Source of the DNA: Pedobacter sp. KBS0701
GTDB taxonomy: Bacteria > Bacteroidota > Bacteroidia > Sphingobacteriales > Sphingobacteriaceae
Assembly: GCF_005938645.2 (NCBI RefSeq)
Contig: NZ_CP042171.1
Location: forward strand, 930,001 to 994,000
Length of the DNA stretch: 64,000 bases
Direction of reading: 5' to 3'
Of this stretch, positions 29,151 to 39,233 are shown one piece after another (within the stretch, counting starts at the first letter, position 1; every line of letters starts with the position of its first letter). The notes beneath the pieces are model-generated. The model ran no database searches. It saw only the letters and a list, made by a program, of their open reading frames with translations, and was not told the DNA's origin. Made by a program: the position numbers and the translations under genes.

Positions 29151-30110
29151 CTAGGCAGCAGTGTGCGTACTGTTACTGGCAGGTTTTGTGGTAAATAATT
29201 CGTTAAAGAAAGCCTGGTATTCCTCAAATTTGTATTCAGGGCATCCGCCCTTCTTGGTAGCGATAAATGCACCCATAGCAATTGCTTTTTTAAGGATTTG
29301 TAAGGGTTGATCCTGACGACTATGGGCCGCAATAAATGCCGCCAAAAAGGAATCGCCACTGCCAATTGTATCCTTTACCTTTATCTCATTTCCCCAAACA
29401 TTGTAGGTTTTGTCTAAATTATAGTATGAGGCACCAAACTCACCCTTGGTTACAATAACTTCGGGTATTTTGAAACGGTCTTGTATAAACCGTACTTTAT
29501 CAGCTTCCCCTTCCAAAGAACCGCCAAACATGATTTGCACAATACCCAACTCCGCCTCATTAAACTTGACGATGTCTGCCTTCGATAATAAATGACCTAA
29601 TTGAGCCTGATTGATAAAGGGCGGACGGAGATTGATATCGAACACTTTAATGGCATCATTATCCAAAAGATGATAAAGGGTATTCCTGGAGGTTTCGTTT
29701 CTGGACGCTAAACTTCCAAAAATAAAGTATGTTGACGGTTTTATATGTTTGATGAGTTGCTGACTTTGATCAATAAAATCCCAGGCTACCGGAAATACAA
29801 TTTCATAACTTACTTCATTTCCATTGTTCATTTTGGCCAGAACCTGGCTGGTTTCAAATTGCTCATCAACTTGTAGAAGCCCTGTATTTATTCCCCAGTT
29901 TTCCATCAATTCAACGAGTTTTTGGCCATTTTCATCGTTCCCAATCCGGGTGATCAGGCTTGAGTCCATGCCCAGCTTATTGAGGTGATAAGCAACATTT
30001 AAAGGTGCTCCTCCGGGCTGTGGTCCGTCTGGCAATACGTCCCACAGAATTTCTCCAAAACATGTGGCTGGAGTAAAATTATAGTTTGGCTTATTTATCA
30101 TATTATTCAT
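29151..30110 (-). CDS. Fructokinase, PfkB/ribokinase family
   Basis: 319 residues, cytoplasmic. The PfkB landmarks are complete: the N-terminal sugar-binding GGAPLNVAYHLNKLG (33-47), FDINLRPP (157-164), and the ATP/anion-hole motif DTIGSGDS (247-254) with catalytic base Asp253. It phosphorylates fructose released by the GH32 enzymes to fructose 6-phosphate, the entry point to glycolysis. It is 5 bases after the sugar permease gene, so transport and phosphorylation are coupled by co-expression. Met4 is an equally possible start. Confidence 0.9.
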   Translation of the reverse strand: MNNMINKPNYNFTPATCFGEILWDVLPDGPQPGGAPLNVAYHLNKLGMDSSLITRIGNDENGQKLVELMENWGINTGLLQVDEQFETSQVLAKMNNGNEVSYEIVFPVAWDFIDQSQQLIKHIKPSTYFIFGSLASRNETSRNTLYHLLDNDAIKVFDINLRPPFINQAQLGHLLSKADIVKFNEAELGIVQIMFGGSLEGEADKVRFIQDRFKIPEVIVTKGEFGASYYNLDKTYNVWGNEIKVKDTIGSGDSFLAAFIAAHSRQDQPLQILKKAIAMGAFIATKKGGCPEYKFEEYQAFFNELFTTKPASNSTHTAA

Positions 30111-30115
30111 ATCGT

Positions 30116-31450
30116 TTAATGCATCAAAACAACATTTTCTCCGATCTGCTCCAGTGATTTTCCTTTAGTTTCCGGCATCATTTTCCAAACGAATACCAAT
30201 TGCAGGACCATCATTGCAGAGAAAAAGAAAAATATATTTGCACCTCCAAATGATTCTGCCAGGTAGGGAAAGCAGAACGCAATCAGCGCTGCCATTACCC
30301 AGTGTGTAGAACTGCCGAGTGTTTGTCCTTTTGCCCTGACCTGATTTGGGAAGATCTCGGAAATGAATACCCAGATAACCGCACCCTGCGAAAAAGCAAA
30401 GAAGGCAATGAAGAGCATAACATAAATCGGGATTTCGAAACCACTGGAGGAACCGCCTAGAAAAGCAAATGCAACGAGGCCAAGGGATATGATGAGGCCT
30501 ATGGAACCGATAAACATCAAGGTTTTCCGACCAACTTTATCGATGATATTGATGGCCAGTAGCGTAAAGATAAAATTGACCATTCCGATACCGACAGTAG
30601 ATAAAAGCGAAGAATGTGCTCCAAGCCCTGCCATCTCAAAAATTCTTGGTGCATAATAAATGATGGCGTTTATTCCGGATACCTGGTTGAAGAAAGCAAA
30701 CAGTATGGCCAGGATAACAGGTGTCTTGTACTTGCCTGAAAAAAGTCCGTCAGAAGATTTGTTTTGCTGCATATCCTGACCTGACTTCCGGATAGCGGCA
30801 AGCTCTTCATTGCAGTTTAGTGGATTGATGATGCGCAGGATTTCCAATGCTTTATCGTAGGCGCCACGTTTGAGTATAAGCCATCTTGGGCTTTCAGGAA
30901 TAAAGTAGATTAAAACCAGGAATATTATGGAAGGAAATGCCTGAACACCAAGCATCCATCTCCATGATGCCTCACCTCCCTGGCTTAGCAGATAGTTTGA
31001 AAGATAAGATATTAATATACCCAGTACAACATTGAACTGGAAAAGCCCTACAAGCCGGCCTCTTCTATGTGCCGGAGATACCTCTGAAATATAAATTGGT
31101 GCAGTTACAGAAGATATACCCACGCCCAGGCCGCCTAAGAAACGGAATGCTAAAAAGATATACCAGTTATCTGCCATAGCGGTACCGAGCGAGGAGAGTA
31201 AGTATGCAGCAGCCACGAAATAAAGTGTGTTTTTTCTTCCGAAATAATCAGATGGACGGGATCCTACCAGCGAGCCGATTACCGTACCGATAAGTGCAAT
31301 GGATATCGTAAGCCCATGCGCAAATGCAGAGAGGTTCCAGAACTGTTGAATGGATTTTTCAGCTCCTGAAATAACGGCTGTATCAAATCCAAAGAGAAAG
31401 CCGCCTAAGGCCACAACCATGGACCATGCCAGGACAGAGTGTTTTTTCAT
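30116..31450 (-). CDS. MFS sugar:proton symporter, probably fructose importer
   Basis: 444 residues with 12 predicted helices. Signatures of the sugar porter family: GRKNTLYFVAAAYLLSS after helix 2, RFLGGLGVGISSVTAPIYISEVSP with RRGRLVGLFQ after helix 4, PESPRWL after helix 6, NQVSGINAIIYYAPRIF in helix 7, and PETKGKSLEQI at the C-terminus. Its position as first gene of the fructan operon and directly before fructokinase makes fructose the likely substrate. It acts in the inner membrane. The 252-base gap upstream separates it from the divergent regulator gene. Confidence 0.91.
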   Translation of the reverse strand: MKKHSVLAWSMVVALGGFLFGFDTAVISGAEKSIQQFWNLSAFAHGLTISIALIGTVIGSLVGSRPSDYFGRKNTLYFVAAAYLLSSLGTAMADNWYIFLAFRFLGGLGVGISSVTAPIYISEVSPAHRRGRLVGLFQFNVVLGILISYLSNYLLSQGGEASWRWMLGVQAFPSIIFLVLIYFIPESPRWLILKRGAYDKALEILRIINPLNCNEELAAIRKSGQDMQQNKSSDGLFSGKYKTPVILAILFAFFNQVSGINAIIYYAPRIFEMAGLGAHSSLLSTVGIGMVNFIFTLLAINIIDKVGRKTLMFIGSIGLIISLGLVAFAFLGGSSSGFEIPIYVMLFIAFFAFSQGAVIWVFISEIFPNQVRAKGQTLGSSTHWVMAALIAFCFPYLAESFGGANIFFFFSAMMVLQLVFVWKMMPETKGKSLEQIGENVVLMH

Positions 31451-31625
31451 AAGGGTTTATTATTGGTTAACGATCGCAAATTAGACCAAATCATTCTGTG
31501 ACACTATTAAAATTCTATCAAAAGCATTAAAAAATTAAATTAATTTAAAGTGTTGTTTATTAGTGTTTTATGTTTTTATTTCCCTTTCTGCTTTATCCAA
31601 CTTTAAATATTGTAACACGAGATGT

Positions 31626-31633
31626 TAAATTTG
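31626..31633 (+). promoter_or_regulatory. Candidate -7 box (TAAATTTG) for the hybrid regulator gene
   Basis: A match to TAnnTTTG 70 bases before the regulator start, in the divergent intergenic region 31451-31702. A TTG occurs upstream at 31610, but closer than the usual -33 spacing. I saw no clear palindrome for the operon side. Confidence 0.3.
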
Positions 31634-31702
31634 GTTACATGGTGCTAGGTAAGGATTTGTTGCTTATTTCCAATATCGAAAAGTAATCTATAGCTTTATT
31701 AA

Positions 31703-34498
31703 ATGAATAATCAAATATTCCTCAAACCAGCTACTGTTCAAGCTTTCAATATTTGGCTTTTGAGTCTGGCCGTTACACTGCTTTTCTTTAGCTCCTGTTC
31801 GGAAAAGAAGGAAGAAAAAAAGTTCACTATCGGTTTTTCTCAATGTGTGGGATCTGATTTGTGGAGGAAAACAATGCTCGAAGAAATGAAAATGGAATTT
31901 TCCCTTCGTTCAGGAACCAACTTCATTTACAGGGATGCGAACAACAGCAGCAAGAAACAGATTGAGCAGGTAGAAGAATTGGTTGATAATCATATTGATC
32001 TTTTAATTATCTCTCCAAACGAAGCATCTCCATTGACGGATATTGTCGAAAAAGTATATAATAAAGGAATTCCGGTAATTGTTCTTGACCGGAAAACTTC
32101 TTCATCTCAATACACTGCGTATGTAGGTGCCGAGAACTATCAGGTCGGCAAAATGGCTGGCCAATACATCACTAAGCTACTGAAAGGAACTGGCAAAGTG
32201 GTCGAAATATTAGGTTTACCGGGATCTTCTCCGGCGATGGAGCGCGATAAAGGTTTTTCCGATGAATTAAGTAAATCACGGGGAATAAAACTAGCTGCTC
32301 AGTTTTATGGTAATTGGGTTGCCCGCAGCACCATTCTGGAACTGGAAAAGAATAAAGAAACGATACTACAATCTGACGCTGTTTTTGCACACAATGACGT
32401 TATGGCCGCAAGTGCTGAAGATTTTCTTCGGCGCCACAATGCCTCAAAACACATCAAGGTAATAGGAGTAGATGCGCTTCCTGGTTCGGGCGGTGGACTA
32501 CAGCTGATCAGTGAGGGAAAAATATCAGCCAGTGTGTTATATCCCACAGGTGGCAAAGAAGCCATTAGTATTGCATTCAAAGTTTTAAATAAAGAACCTT
32601 TCTCAAAAGAAAATATCCTGCAGAGCTTAGTTATCGATAGTTCTTCAGTTCAGCTGATGAAACTTCAATGGGCAAAGGTATCCAGTCAGCAAAGAGATAT
32701 TGAACGCCAGCAAACGATGTTGTCCGATCAGCTTCGGATCTACGATAATCAAAAGCTGGTGCTCAATTTTATTGTGATCACACTGGTATTGGCCGTGATA
32801 TTTGGAGGACTGGCATTTTTTTCCTTATTGGAGAACCGGAAAATTAATAAAAGCCTTGAGCAGAAAAATGTCCAGATACTGGATCAGCGAAATAAGCTAA
32901 TCGATGCCTCGGACAAGATTGAAGCAGCGACCGAGGCCAAGCTTAATTTTTTTACCAATATATCCCATGAGTTCAGAACCCCGCTAACCTTGATTTTATC
33001 ACCATTGGAAGATTTATTGAAAAGCGATAAAATCCAAAGCGGGGAAAAGCGGGAATTAACGATGATTCAAAAGAATGCGTATCGGTTACTGAAGCTGATC
33101 AACGAACTTATTGACTACAGAAAGATAGAACATCAGAAATTCCATGTGCAATCAACCAGGAACAATGTTCAGTCTTTCCTGAATGAAATAATAGAAAGCT
33201 TCAGATACGGCGCCCTGAAAAAAGATATCGCTTTGAAATTTTCCTTTCCACAACATGATATCGTGGCCAATTTTGACGTAAGTATTCTTGAAAAGATCGT
33301 ACTCAACCTATTGAGCAATGCATTGAAGTTTACCCCGGCTCATGGACGAATTATTGTGGATTTGACCACTAAGGATAATAATTTTATCATTTCAGTTGCC
33401 GACAATGGCAGTGGGATGAATCAAGAGGAATTGCAGCAGGTTTGGGATCAGTTTTATCAATCCAATACCAGCGAATCGAGGGGATCTGGTCTTGGTCTTT
33501 CCCTTACTCGTGAACTGGTGCATTTGCATGGCGGCACTATTGAAGTGCAGAGCAGAAAATGGCAGGGAAGTACTTTCACTGTAACCATGCCCTATGGTGA
33601 GCTGATAGATTCAAAGCTTTCCCCTGTAAGCGCAGAAGACAGAGTTGTTTCATTAACTGAACAGGTAAAAGTTTATATTACAGAAGAGTTACCTGCGGAG
33701 GATAAACAGTTTGATCCGATTGGTGAATATATCAAAGAATATTCCGTCCTGATTATTGAGGATAATCCCGACCTGTTAAATTATCTTCATGAAAAATTTT
33801 CAGCGAATTACGAGGTATTCACGGCTACGACTGGTAACCAGGGACTTCATGAAGCTTTCGAAAAAATTCCTGATATCATCGTTTCTGATGTAATTATCCC
33901 CGGTATGTCAGGCAAAGAAATTGCAAAGAAAATAAAAACAGATCTTCGAACTTCCCATATTCCGCTGATTCTGCTAACCGCACAGGCTAGCCCTGAACAG
34001 CAGATAGAGGGAATAAATAGTATGGCCGATCTCTATATGACCAAACCTTTTCATTTTGACTTCCTTCAGGCAAATGTTCGAAACCTGCTTACCAACCGTA
34101 TGTTATTAAAGGAACATTATATCAGCGATATCAGCGCTGGCGTAGAGAAAAAATCAACGCTCAGCACGCTTGATAAAAAGTTCCTTAATGATTTTGCAGG
34201 CATTGTAGAGCTCCACCTGGGAAATGAAACACTAAATGTAGAGGACATTGCCAAAATGATTGGCATTTCCCGTATTCAGCTATATAGAAAGGTTAAAGCA
34301 TTACTTGATTGCAGTATTACGGACTATATTTTAAACCGCAGATTGAAAAAGGCCAGTTACCTGCTGATGAATGAAGATTATTCCATTTCTGAAATCGCCT
34401 TCAAAATAGGTATTTCATCACCAACATACTTTTCTACCTTGTTTAAAGGAAAATACGGAATGAGTCCAAGTGAGTTTAAGAAAAAACAAAATAATTGA
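31703..34498 (+). CDS. Hybrid two-component sensor/regulator with periplasmic sugar-binding domain
   Basis: 931 residues holding a whole signal pathway. After an N-terminal hydrophobic export segment (16-34), residues about 42-310 are a type I periplasmic-binding domain (TIGFSQCVGSDLWRK, LIISPNEASPLTDIVEK, VIVLDRKTSS, KVIGVDALPGSGGG). A membrane helix follows at about 352-372. Then come HisKA with His422 in ISHEFRTPLTLIL, an ATPase domain (NLLSNALKF, ADNGSGMN, GSGLGLSLTRELV), a receiver domain with Asp729 in IVSDVIIPGMSG, and a C-terminal AraC-type DNA-binding domain (about 835-930). The same layout occurs in the fructose-sensing regulator BT1754 of B. thetaiotaomicron. It should sense free fructose in the periplasm and switch on the divergent fructan operon. 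Confidence 0.94.
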   Translation: MNNQIFLKPATVQAFNIWLLSLAVTLLFFSSCSEKKEEKKFTIGFSQCVGSDLWRKTMLEEMKMEFSLRSGTNFIYRDANNSSKKQIEQVEELVDNHIDLLIISPNEASPLTDIVEKVYNKGIPVIVLDRKTSSSQYTAYVGAENYQVGKMAGQYITKLLKGTGKVVEILGLPGSSPAMERDKGFSDELSKSRGIKLAAQFYGNWVARSTILELEKNKETILQSDAVFAHNDVMAASAEDFLRRHNASKHIKVIGVDALPGSGGGLQLISEGKISASVLYPTGGKEAISIAFKVLNKEPFSKENILQSLVIDSSSVQLMKLQWAKVSSQQRDIERQQTMLSDQLRIYDNQKLVLNFIVITLVLAVIFGGLAFFSLLENRKINKSLEQKNVQILDQRNKLIDASDKIEAATEAKLNFFTNISHEFRTPLTLILSPLEDLLKSDKIQSGEKRELTMIQKNAYRLLKLINELIDYRKIEHQKFHVQSTRNNVQSFLNEIIESFRYGALKKDIALKFSFPQHDIVANFDVSILEKIVLNLLSNALKFTPAHGRIIVDLTTKDNNFIISVADNGSGMNQEELQQVWDQFYQSNTSESRGSGLGLSLTRELVHLHGGTIEVQSRKWQGSTFTVTMPYGELIDSKLSPVSAEDRVVSLTEQVKVYITEELPAEDKQFDPIGEYIKEYSVLIIEDNPDLLNYLHEKFSANYEVFTATTGNQGLHEAFEKIPDIIVSDVIIPGMSGKEIAKKIKTDLRTSHIPLILLTAQASPEQQIEGINSMADLYMTKPFHFDFLQANVRNLLTNRMLLKEHYISDISAGVEKKSTLSTLDKKFLNDFAGIVELHLGNETLNVEDIAKMIGISRIQLYRKVKALLDCSITDYILNRRLKKASYLLMNEDYSISEIAFKIGISSPTYFSTLFKGKYGMSPSEFKKKQNN

Positions 34499-34680
34499 TG
34501 ATGCATAGTTCCGGTAATGTAGATTTCGAACCCTTTTGAATCATTGGCGAAGGACAATAACATGCTTGTCTCTTTGTTCAAGATACTTGAACACGGAAAA
34601 AAACATTTAGGATGAATGGTTGTTAAAATATCTTCAATAAATTTGATTGGTCTTTTCGATGGATCTAATCCACAATAATT

Positions 34681-36660
34681 ATGATAAAATCAGCTCATCT
34701 GCCTGACATCTTCACACTGCAATCTATTTTTGAAGGCATTCAGGATGCCATATATTGTCATGACCTTGAATTCAGGATAACCAATTGGAGCCCTGCTGCA
34801 GAACGTATGTTCGGCTATACTGCACAAGAGATACTTGGCCAATCTGTTTTTATATTGAGTCCGGATGACAAATATTCAGAGAAAGAAAAGCTGATGCAGG
34901 AGGCTTTAAACGGTAAGCGTATCAACCAGTACAGAACAGTATGTCTTACCCGCTCAAGGATAGAAATACCCGTTACCTTATCCATTTCGCCGATCAAAGA
35001 TGAAAACGGACAAATTATTGGAATGTCTCAAATTGCCCATGATGTTTCCTTCGAAGACCAGGCAGAAGAAAAACAATCCATGCTTGCTGCTATTATAGAA
35101 AGTTCCGAAGACGCCATTATCAGTAAGACGCTTGATGGAATTATAACGACCTGGAATAAAGGAGCGGAGCATATTTTTGGCTATGCCGAAGACGAGGCCG
35201 TTGGCCAACCCATCACCATACTTCTCCCTGCTGATCGTTTGAGCGAAGAAGAAAATATAATTTCAAGCATTCGGCGTGGCGAAAAGGTAGGCCACATACA
35301 GACCATCAGAAAAACTAAAGATGGGCGCTTACTAAATATTTCACTAACCGTATCGCCTATTAAAAATAGCGATGGGGCTGTTATTGGCGCATCTAAGGTG
35401 GCCCGTAATATTACTTCCCAAAAGGAGTCTGAAAAATTAATTGCCAAACATATTGAACGCCTGGAACTATTGAATGTAGTGGGCAGAAGCATTAACGAAT
35501 CGCTAGACCTTCAGCAAATATTACAGCAGGTAACTGATTCTACTACAAAGCTAACCGGAGCAGCGTTTGGGGCATTTTTTTATAATCAGGTTAACCAGGA
35601 AGGAGAATCTTACCGGTTGTACACCCTATCAGGTGTTCCGGGGGAAGCTTTCGCTAACTTCCCGATGCCACGTAATACCGATTTATTTCATCCTACTTTC
35701 AGCGGAGAAGGAGTACTTCGCTCAGACGACATCACCCAGGATCCCCGCTATGGCAAAAATGCGCCATTTTTTGGAAAACCTTCCGGACATTTACCTGTGA
35801 TCAGTTATCTGGCGGTTCCGGTTAAAACCAAATCAGGTGACGTGATAGGCGGGCTGTTTTTCGGTCATCAGGAAAAGGCAATTTTTAAAGAAGAGCATGA
35901 GGACCTTGTCCTTACAGTAGCCTCCCAATCGGCCATTGCTATAGAAAATTCGATGCTTTTTAAAGAGGTACAGGAACTAAGTGCTAAAAAAGACGAATTC
36001 ATTGCAATGGCTTCCCATGAATTAAAAACACCAATGACCTCTCTTTTTGGTTATTTGCAGCTGGCCAATCGAAACACAGGTGAAGGTATCGCAAAAAATC
36101 TCCTTGAAAAGGCGATCAGGCAACTGGAAAAAATGATTGTTCTGGTTAGTGATCTTTTTGATGTTTCCAAGATCCAGGCCGGAAAACTACAACTGAATAT
36201 GGAATACCTTAACCTGGCCATACTTATTCAGGAAATGAAAGAATCTTTTTTACAAGCCCATCCAGCGCATATTTTAACTATTGAAATGCCGGAAGAAAGC
36301 TTTGTTAACACTGACCGCATGCGCCTTGAACAGGTACTTACAAATTTATTGAATAATGCAGTTAAATATGCACCTCATGAAAAAACAATTGAATTGAAAG
36401 TTCAACATTTAGATAAAATAGTACTTACTTCGATTAAGGATTTTGGCCCCGGTATTAGCGAAGAAAACCAGCGTCATATATTCAGCCAGTTTTACCAGGC
36501 CAAAGATAATAAAGACGGTTCATCAGGATTAGGTCTGGGGCTTTTTATATCGAAAGATATTATTGAACGCCATGGCGGTCAGATTTGGGTTGAAAGTGAG
36601 CCCGGTAAAGGTGCAACCTTTAATTTTTCTTTACCATTAGCGCAAACTAGTTTGGCGTAA
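34681..36660 (+). CDS. Soluble sensor histidine kinase, PAS-PAS-GAF
   Basis: 659 residues with no signal peptide or membrane helix, so cytoplasmic. Two PAS domains (about 10-125, 135-252; ITNWSPAAERMFGYTAQEILG and ITTWNKGAEHIFGYAEDEAVG), then a GAF domain (about 262-425) and a kinase core with phospho-acceptor His446 in MASHELKTPMTSLFGYL, N-box NLLNNAVKYAPH and G-boxes DFGPGIS and GLGLGLFISKDII. The kinase C-terminus is complete. There is no receiver domain or neighbouring response regulator. The gene follows the fructan regulator in the same direction after 182 bases; a shared function is not evident. PAS and GAF domains suggest sensing of a redox state, light or a small molecule. Confidence 0.92.
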   Translation: MIKSAHLPDIFTLQSIFEGIQDAIYCHDLEFRITNWSPAAERMFGYTAQEILGQSVFILSPDDKYSEKEKLMQEALNGKRINQYRTVCLTRSRIEIPVTLSISPIKDENGQIIGMSQIAHDVSFEDQAEEKQSMLAAIIESSEDAIISKTLDGIITTWNKGAEHIFGYAEDEAVGQPITILLPADRLSEEENIISSIRRGEKVGHIQTIRKTKDGRLLNISLTVSPIKNSDGAVIGASKVARNITSQKESEKLIAKHIERLELLNVVGRSINESLDLQQILQQVTDSTTKLTGAAFGAFFYNQVNQEGESYRLYTLSGVPGEAFANFPMPRNTDLFHPTFSGEGVLRSDDITQDPRYGKNAPFFGKPSGHLPVISYLAVPVKTKSGDVIGGLFFGHQEKAIFKEEHEDLVLTVASQSAIAIENSMLFKEVQELSAKKDEFIAMASHELKTPMTSLFGYLQLANRNTGEGIAKNLLEKAIRQLEKMIVLVSDLFDVSKIQAGKLQLNMEYLNLAILIQEMKESFLQAHPAHILTIEMPEESFVNTDRMRLEQVLTNLLNNAVKYAPHEKTIELKVQHLDKIVLTSIKDFGPGISEENQRHIFSQFYQAKDNKDGSSGLGLGLFISKDIIERHGGQIWVESEPGKGATFNFSLPLAQTSLA

Positions 36661-36701
36661 TGAATGGGAAGCCAATGAAGCCTTAATCACTCAAATTATA
36701 A

Positions 36702-37589
36702 TTATAAAGTGAAACCAACAGTATAAACCTGTTTTTTATAGGCACTGGGAGACATGCCGGTAATTTTTTTAAAGGATTTTGAAAAGTAGGAAAGATTATC
36801 AAATCCGGTTTGTGTCGCAATATCCGAATAGGCAAGCCTGCTGGTGGCTAATAAATACTGTGCCCGCTCAATCCGTTTTTCAAGAATGTAGGTAACGGGG
36901 CGCTGGCCTGTAAAAGTTTTGAATAAACGGGAGAAATAATCAGGGTGCTGATTAACACGTGAGGCCAGACTGGTTACGGATAGTTCCTGCTGCAAATTTA
37001 CAAGGATATAACCAACTGTTTCCACTATTTTGGCCGGCGCATGTCGGTCCTCATGTTTCCGATGTAACTGTGGTTGGAGCAAACGTCCCATCAATTGAAG
37101 TAGTATACCCTGGGTTTCAAGGTAACTGGCTAAGCCCTGCATATTGTTCAATTCCTGGTATTCTTTATAGAAAATATTTTTCTCGTAAATTTTTGGGTCA
37201 TCAGACCGGTTAATGCCACGGCCAGGATTTATTTCGAGTAGTCGCTTAAATAGATCGATGTCCATTTGTGTTGCCTTAATCTTTGAAACATTACGGCTTC
37301 GCGCAAATAGAGAAGTCCCGTCTACAGATTCTTCAAAAAACTGCACGAAATACTGGCTCAAATATCCGTTGCAATGTAGGTTACAAGGTGTGAAACTGGG
37401 TATAATGTATAGGTATCCGGGTTCTAGTTTTAAAGATCCCCCCGGGTCAGATACCTCACCGTTTCCATCGTCTATATAATAAATCCGGAAATAAGGACTG
37501 ATCACATTCAGGTAATTCCATTTTTCCGTTAATTTCACATAATCTACATTGAGCAGCGAAAAGGTATTTTGGAGTACTCTTTTAATCAT
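36702..37589 (-). CDS. AraC-family transcriptional regulator of the fucose locus
   Basis: 295 residues. The N-terminal part (about 1-165) is a cupin-like effector domain (YIIPSFTPCNLHCNGYLSQYFVQF). The C-terminal part (about 185-290) is an AraC DNA-binding domain with two helix-turn-helix motifs (SVTSLASRVNQHPDYFSRLFK; AYSDIATQTGFDNLSYFSKSFKK). It is divergent from the alpha-fucosidase gene, 109 bases apart, so it probably controls that operon, most simply as an activator responding to fucose or a derivative. The ligand is inferred from context only. Confidence 0.9.
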   Translation of the reverse strand: MIKRVLQNTFSLLNVDYVKLTEKWNYLNVISPYFRIYYIDDGNGEVSDPGGSLKLEPGYLYIIPSFTPCNLHCNGYLSQYFVQFFEESVDGTSLFARSRNVSKIKATQMDIDLFKRLLEINPGRGINRSDDPKIYEKNIFYKEYQELNNMQGLASYLETQGILLQLMGRLLQPQLHRKHEDRHAPAKIVETVGYILVNLQQELSVTSLASRVNQHPDYFSRLFKTFTGQRPVTYILEKRIERAQYLLATSRLAYSDIATQTGFDNLSYFSKSFKKITGMSPSAYKKQVYTVGFTL

Positions 37590-37654
37590 TTCTAAATGTC
37601 GGATTTTTACAATAAAAAGTCTAATTTATCTAAAAATAGATCGGATAACATGTT

Positions 37655-37662
37655 TATTTTTG
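37655..37662 (+). promoter_or_regulatory. Candidate -7 box (TATTTTTG) for the fucose operon
   Basis: A TAnnTTTG match 37 bases before the alpha-fucosidase start and inside the AraC/fucosidase divergent region. No -33 element is evident, which fits a promoter needing an activator. Confidence 0.35.
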
Positions 37663-37698
37663 ACCGTAGTAACCAAATATTAAACCTTTATTACACAA

Positions 37699-39216
37699 AT
37701 GAAAAAAAGAATATCCATAAGCATTATTGCAATTTCAATGTTGCTAAGTGCACAGGCTCAGCAAAAGAAAACTAATCTTGAGCAGGGTAAATTCAATTCT
37801 ACAGATGAATCCTTAAAGCAATACAAATATCCCGAATGGTTCCGTGATGCCAAATTTGGTATCTGGTCGCACTGGGGCCCTCAGGCAGTTCCCCGTCAGG
37901 GCGATTGGTATGCAAGAGGCATGTATTTGCAAGGCAACGATCAGAATAAATATCATGTAGAGCATTATGGAACACCATCCAAATTTGGTTATAAAGACAT
38001 TATTCCGCTTTGGAAGGCAGAAAAATGGAATCCTGAACAATTAATGGCCCTTTATAAAAAAGCGGGTGCCAAATATTTTGTAAGTATGGGTTCGCACCAT
38101 GATATGTTCTTTTTATGGAATTCAAAGATACATAAGTGGAATTCGGTAAATATGGGGCCTCATAAAGATGTAGTTGGTCTTTGGCAAAAAGCAGCAAAAA
38201 AAGAAGGCCTTCGTTTTGGGGTTTCTGAACACCTGGCTGCAAGTTTCAATTGGTTCCAGCCTAGCCATGGAGCAGATAAAACCGGTTCGTTTGCCGGTGT
38301 TCCGTATGATGGACATGACCCGCAGTATTCAGATCTGTACCATTTGCCTGCTGATTCGAGCGATATAAAAGAATGGCTGACCAATAATCCGGGATGGCAT
38401 AAAAAATGGTTGATATATGTAACCGAACTGATTGATAATTATCATCCCGATCTACTTTATTCTGATAGCAAAGTTCCTTTTGACGAATATGGGCGTAAAA
38501 TGGTTGCGCATTATTACAATCAGGATATGGCTAAAAATAAAGGTAAACTTGAAGCCGTTTACACGCCTAAGGAAGCTTCCGGAGGTAAATGGGCACAGGA
38601 TGTGGAACGTGGTGTGCTGGATTCGATAAGCCCTTTTCCGTGGCAGACCGATACATCAATTGGTGATTGGTATTACAGAACCGGACAACGTTACAAGAGT
38701 GCAAATGGAATTGCCCAGCTTTTGATTGATGTGGTTAGTAAAAATGGAAATCTGTTGATTAATGTTGTACAGACACCCGAAGGAGATTTAGAACCCGATG
38801 TAATCAAAATAGTAACGGAAATAGGTAAATGGACAAAGACTTATGGAGAAGGAATTTATGCGACAAGGCCCTGGAAAGTATACGGAGAAGGACCATCTAC
38901 GATTAAATCGAACCAGAAAAAAGGCGATTTCGGCGGATTAACAGATACCCGTGAATATGAGGCTACTGACATCCGTTATACAACAAAGGGGGGCAACCTT
39001 TTTGCATTCTGCCTAGCTGTTCCCAAAACAGATATAAAAATGGAATTATTGGGAAAAAATTCTAAATATCTGGATAAAGCCATCAGCTCGGTTAGCCTTT
39101 TGGGCAGTAAAGAAAAACTGGAATGGACACAAACAGATGGTTCGCTGGTGATCCAAAAGCCTAAAAATTATCCTGCCTGGGCGGTAACAGGCTTTAAAAT
39201 AGAATTTAAAAAATAA
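37699..39216 (+). CDS. Alpha-L-fucosidase, glycoside hydrolase family 29
   Basis: 505 residues with a cleavable signal peptide (1-20, SAQAQQ). The GH29 TIM barrel starts at EWFRDAKFGIWSHWGP, with YKKAGAKYFVSMGSHHDMF (the HH pair of the substrate site) and GVSEHL. The nucleophile is expected at Asp256 in HPDLLYSDS. The acid/base is not conserved in sequence in this family, so I do not assign it. The C-terminal beta-sandwich runs from about 385. It should release L-fucose in the periplasm or outside. It heads a five-gene unit (spacings 17, 6, overlap 8, 2) with permease, mutarotase and two oxidoreductases. Confidence 0.92.
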   Translation: MKKRISISIIAISMLLSAQAQQKKTNLEQGKFNSTDESLKQYKYPEWFRDAKFGIWSHWGPQAVPRQGDWYARGMYLQGNDQNKYHVEHYGTPSKFGYKDIIPLWKAEKWNPEQLMALYKKAGAKYFVSMGSHHDMFFLWNSKIHKWNSVNMGPHKDVVGLWQKAAKKEGLRFGVSEHLAASFNWFQPSHGADKTGSFAGVPYDGHDPQYSDLYHLPADSSDIKEWLTNNPGWHKKWLIYVTELIDNYHPDLLYSDSKVPFDEYGRKMVAHYYNQDMAKNKGKLEAVYTPKEASGGKWAQDVERGVLDSISPFPWQTDTSIGDWYYRTGQRYKSANGIAQLLIDVVSKNGNLLINVVQTPEGDLEPDVIKIVTEIGKWTKTYGEGIYATRPWKVYGEGPSTIKSNQKKGDFGGLTDTREYEATDIRYTTKGGNLFAFCLAVPKTDIKMELLGKNSKYLDKAISSVSLLGSKEKLEWTQTDGSLVIQKPKNYPAWAVTGFKIEFKK

Positions 39217-39233
39217 AAAATACTTAATCTTCT

